DNA from: Leptolyngbya sp. BL0902
Lineage (GTDB): Bacteria; Cyanobacteriota; Cyanobacteriia; Phormidesmidales; Phormidesmidaceae
Length of the DNA stretch: 64,000 bases
Assembly: GCF_016403105.1 (NCBI RefSeq)
Contig: NZ_CP046155.1
Coordinates: forward strand, 3,749,906-3,813,905
Direction: 5' to 3'
The notes under the pieces were generated by a model, which was given only the letters and a program-made list of their open reading frames with translations, had not been told where the DNA came from and did no database searches. Below are positions 63,774 to 64,000 of this stretch, piece by piece; positions within the stretch are counted from its first letter, which is position 1; each line of letters starts with the position of its first letter. The position numbers and the translations under genes are program-made.

Positions 63774-64000
63774 ATGTTGACTAATAATTCTAAGTCGCAG
63801 CCCTCCCGGCGTTCCGATAGCCCCGATCTCGCGCTAAAGGCCATCGCTTACAGCCTTGACTGCCTAATTCCTGGGTTTTATCTGTGGCTGGGGCCAATTA
63901 AGCTGCGTCTGGGCGGCAGCTTGCCAGAAAAAGACGATCCCGGCATTATTCACAGCAAAGCTGGTGTTGCAGTTGTTTTGCCGGGGTATCGCCTTTTCAG
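63774..64000 (+). CDS. Unknown protein, 5' part (runs off the window)
   Basis: A frame from ATG 63774 stays open to the window end (75 codons). The peptide starts MLTNNSKSQPSRRSDSPDLA and has a hydrophobic/aromatic stretch (CLIPGFYLWLGPIKLRLGG), suggesting a membrane-associated protein. It lies 109 bp after ntcA on the same strand. I do not recognise the family. Confidence 0.6.
   Translation, partial: MLTNNSKSQPSRRSDSPDLALKAIAYSLDCLIPGFYLWLGPIKLRLGGSLPEKDDPGIIHSKAGVAVVLPGYRLF

Overview
The window is chromosomal DNA of a high-GC cyanobacterium. It encodes a photosystem II D1 protein (psbA), photosystem I PsaE, NdhO, a flavodiiron protein of the Flv3 type, solanesyl diphosphate synthase, a CruF/CruG carotenoid pair, PerR/FurC and the nitrogen regulator NtcA. 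Gene content and codon use suggest a Leptolyngbya/Nodosilinea/Phormidium-like lineage, but no marker here fixes the genus.

Layout. 0-12 kb: start of a probable glycosyltransferase, a LysR regulator, tRNA-Ala(CGC), a large hybrid histidine kinase, katG, psbA, a HIT hydrolase and a conserved protein of unknown function. 12-22.8 kb: murF, GDP-fucose synthase, an HD-GYP response regulator, an MnmC-like methyltransferase, flv3, a secreted SH3/peptidoglycan-binding protein, and a pncB-nadD-Nudix/wHTH NAD operon. 22.8-26.6 kb: an IS4-family insertion sequence with a perfect 9-bp target duplication, whose transposase gene is split by a 2.56-kb element carrying a large serine recombinase. 26.7-37.9 kb: housekeeping genes (aroC, nanE, nadK, gatA), cell-envelope genes (L,D-transpeptidase, fasciclin, MlaE) and perR. 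38-42.3 kb: a five-gene minus-strand operon resembling a shortened version of the Synechocystis slr0144-slr0152 photosystem II assembly operon. 42.8-48.9 kb: psaE, mutM, ndhO, a PRC-barrel protein, a roughly 1-kb gap with two possible tiny genes, sds, a sugar kinase and a CYTH protein. 48.9-52.6 kb: cruF-cruG and an FAD oxidoreductase. 52.9-60.4 kb: GNAT, ruvX, DUF3727, mltG, yqeG, proB, a TspO-like protein and DUF1361. 60.4-64 kb: a small MITE, a MoaD/ThiS protein, thrC, ntcA with an NtcA box, and a truncated last gene.

The most unusual object is the nested mobile element. The serine-recombinase element interrupts the IS4 transposase exactly inside the codon of its catalytic glutamate (YREK motif). 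The two element ends are imperfect inverted repeats (15 of 21 positions) that abut a 2-bp TC/GA crossover. Removing the element restores an uninterrupted 355-residue transposase frame. It looks like a near-cargo-free, integrase-only element parasitising another transposon. Other points of interest are a solo end of the same IS family beside tRNA-Ala, a 132-bp MITE with 14-bp terminal inverted repeats and 7-bp target duplications, a 75-nt nested-stem region upstream of murF, a phycobiliprotein-like protein without a chromophore cysteine in the PSII-assembly-like operon, and a Nudix protein with a broken catalytic box in the NAD operon.
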